From an uncultured Pirellula sp. (GTDB taxonomy: Bacteria; Planctomycetota; Planctomycetia; Pirellulales; Pirellulaceae): DNA of 6,900 nucleotides. The translations under genes and the position numbers were made by a program. The notes below the pieces were generated by a model, which searched no databases, was not told the origin of the DNA, and saw only the letters and a list, made by a program, of their open reading frames with translations. Shown here piece after piece: positions 6,292 to 6,900 of the stretch. How positions within the stretch are numbered: position 1 is the stretch's first letter; every line of letters begins with the position of its first letter. The stretch spans positions 1 through 6,900 of the forward strand of contig CAITIF010000042.1 of the NCBI GenBank assembly GCA_903892365.1, written 5' to 3'.

Positions 6292-6424
6292 GCTGACTCC
6301 TCCCGGTGGGTGATTGAACAAAATCCAGAACACTGAAGGCATACCGTCCCCATCAGCATAACCCATTTTGGGCGCGGTCGCCAACACTCCTAAGAGATCT
6401 TCACAATTTCGCGAGTTACAAAAC
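6292..6424. promoter_or_regulatory. Divergent intergenic region of HNH and DUF456 genes
   Basis: The 133 bp hold the start signals of two divergent genes. On the minus strand CTCCTCCC at 6297-6304 reads as GGGAGGAG, the strongest ribosome site in the window. A weak sigma70-like pair can be drawn on the minus strand (TTGGCG at 6384-6379, 18 bp, TATGCT at 6360-6355), but each box matches only four of six consensus bases. On the plus strand GAG at 6413-6415 precedes the probable TTG start of the DUF456 gene by nine bases. Confidence 0.35.
6297..6304 (-). promoter_or_regulatory. Strong Shine-Dalgarno of the HNH gene
   Basis: GGGAGGAG on the minus strand ends close before the ATG at 6291-6289, with seven bases between GGAGG and the start codon. 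It decides this start over the in-frame ATG at 6387, which has no comparable site. The other genes here have weak or no such signal. Confidence 0.75.
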
Positions 6425-6900
6425 TTGAACTACCTTATTGCCAGCGTCGTTACCTTGGTTGCCCCCATTCTGTGGGTGTGCACTTTGCTGGGGCTGCCCG
6501 GTAACTGGGGGTTGTTGATGCTTGGCGCTGCGGTCGCCTACTTCAACACGGTAGAGACGCATCAGGACGTTGACTTCCCCGCAATGATCACGCTGTTGGT
6601 GCTAGCAATCGCAGGTGAGATCATCGAATTTTTGGCAGGGGCAGCAGGCGTCAACCAGCTTGGTGGTTCACGTCGAGGGACCGTTTTAGCGGTCGTGGGT
6701 TCGCTCGTGGGCGCGATCGTGGGAATGTTTGTAGGGATTCCTGTGCCTTTTATTGGAAGCTTGATCGCTGCGGTGTTTTTTGGAGGGCTTGGGGCTTTCG
6801 GCGGAGCTGTTGTGGGCGAGCGATGGGCCGGAAAAGAATGGGATCTCAGCATCCGAATCGGGTGGGGAGCCTTATGGGGCAAGCTGCTGGGCACCTTGCT
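6425..6900 (+). CDS. DUF456 domain integral membrane protein, C-terminal end cut off
   Basis: The frame encodes at least 158 residues and runs off the window, probably close to its natural end, since DUF456 proteins (PF04306) are about 160 residues. Family landmarks are LGLPGNWGLLMLG at about 21-33, the membrane segment with LAIAGEIIEFLAGAAGVNQ at about 60-78, the polar loop GGSRRGT, a very glycine-rich hydrophobic stretch (VGAIVGMFVGIPVPFIGSL, then FFGGLGAFGGAVVGE) and a C-terminal WGALWGKLLGTL. Three to four membrane segments are likely. There is no ATG before the conserved core; the TTG at 6425, nine bases after GAG (6413-6415), is the best start. Another TTG at 6368 would add a polar extension. 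The function of DUF456 proteins is unknown; inner-membrane location is inferred from hydrophobicity. It is divergent from HNH. Confidence 0.82.
   Translation, partial: MNYLIASVVTLVAPILWVCTLLGLPGNWGLLMLGAAVAYFNTVETHQDVDFPAMITLLVLAIAGEIIEFLAGAAGVNQLGGSRRGTVLAVVGSLVGAIVGMFVGIPVPFIGSLIAAVFFGGLGAFGGAVVGERWAGKEWDLSIRIGWGALWGKLLGTL

Noticed and set aside
6562..6894. Minus-strand 110-codon Pro/Ser/Thr-rich frame
   Set aside because: It is a shadow of the DUF456 gene on the opposite strand; its proline and threonine content mirrors glycine-rich codons.
1..6900. CRISPR array, tRNA, insertion sequence or attachment site
   Set aside because: I saw no regular spaced repeats, cloverleaf, transposase or flanking terminal repeats on either strand.

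Overview
The window looks like chromosomal DNA of a planctomycete, most likely of the Pirellula/Rhodopirellula type. This is inferred from the mix of protein families rather than from any marker gene. That mix is a secretin-N-type protein with a Q/N-rich tail, an exported LamG-like protein, a DUF1569 protein, a GH10-like protein of the kind annotated in planctomycetes, a McrA-type HNH protein and a DUF456 membrane protein. I see no rRNA, tRNA, CRISPR array, insertion sequence, phage gene, toxin-antitoxin pair or recognisable defence cassette.

Layout, left to right. (1) Positions 1-1560 hold a short plus-strand operon: the 3' end of a gene with secretin short-domain repeats, then 8 bp later a complete short-chain dehydrogenase/reductase with the full N-S-Y-K tetrad. 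(2) Positions 1561-1948 are about 390 bp with no convincing gene but several small inverted repeats. (3) Positions 1949-3271 encode an exported LamG/concanavalin-A-like protein. (4) A 93 bp convergent gap with competing stem-loops separates it from a minus-strand DUF1569 gene (3365-3862). (5) DUF1569 is divergent from a long plus-strand gene (4007-5599) for a GH10-like TIM-barrel protein. (6) That gene converges on a minus-strand HNH endonuclease gene (5680-6291). (7) Divergent from HNH, a DUF456 membrane protein gene starts near 6425 and runs off the window.

Apart from the secretin-N/SDR pair, the genes alternate in strand and look like independent transcription units, so I do not propose one pathway for the whole window. 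Two points deserve attention. The GH10-like protein keeps barrel landmarks of family 10 xylanases but lacks a glutamate at both positions where the catalytic acid/base and nucleophile should lie, and it has no signal peptide; it may be a pseudoenzyme or have a relocated active site. The best intrinsic terminator in the window lies on the plus strand inside the HNH coding region, so transcripts of the GH10-like gene probably run antisense over the 3' part of HNH.
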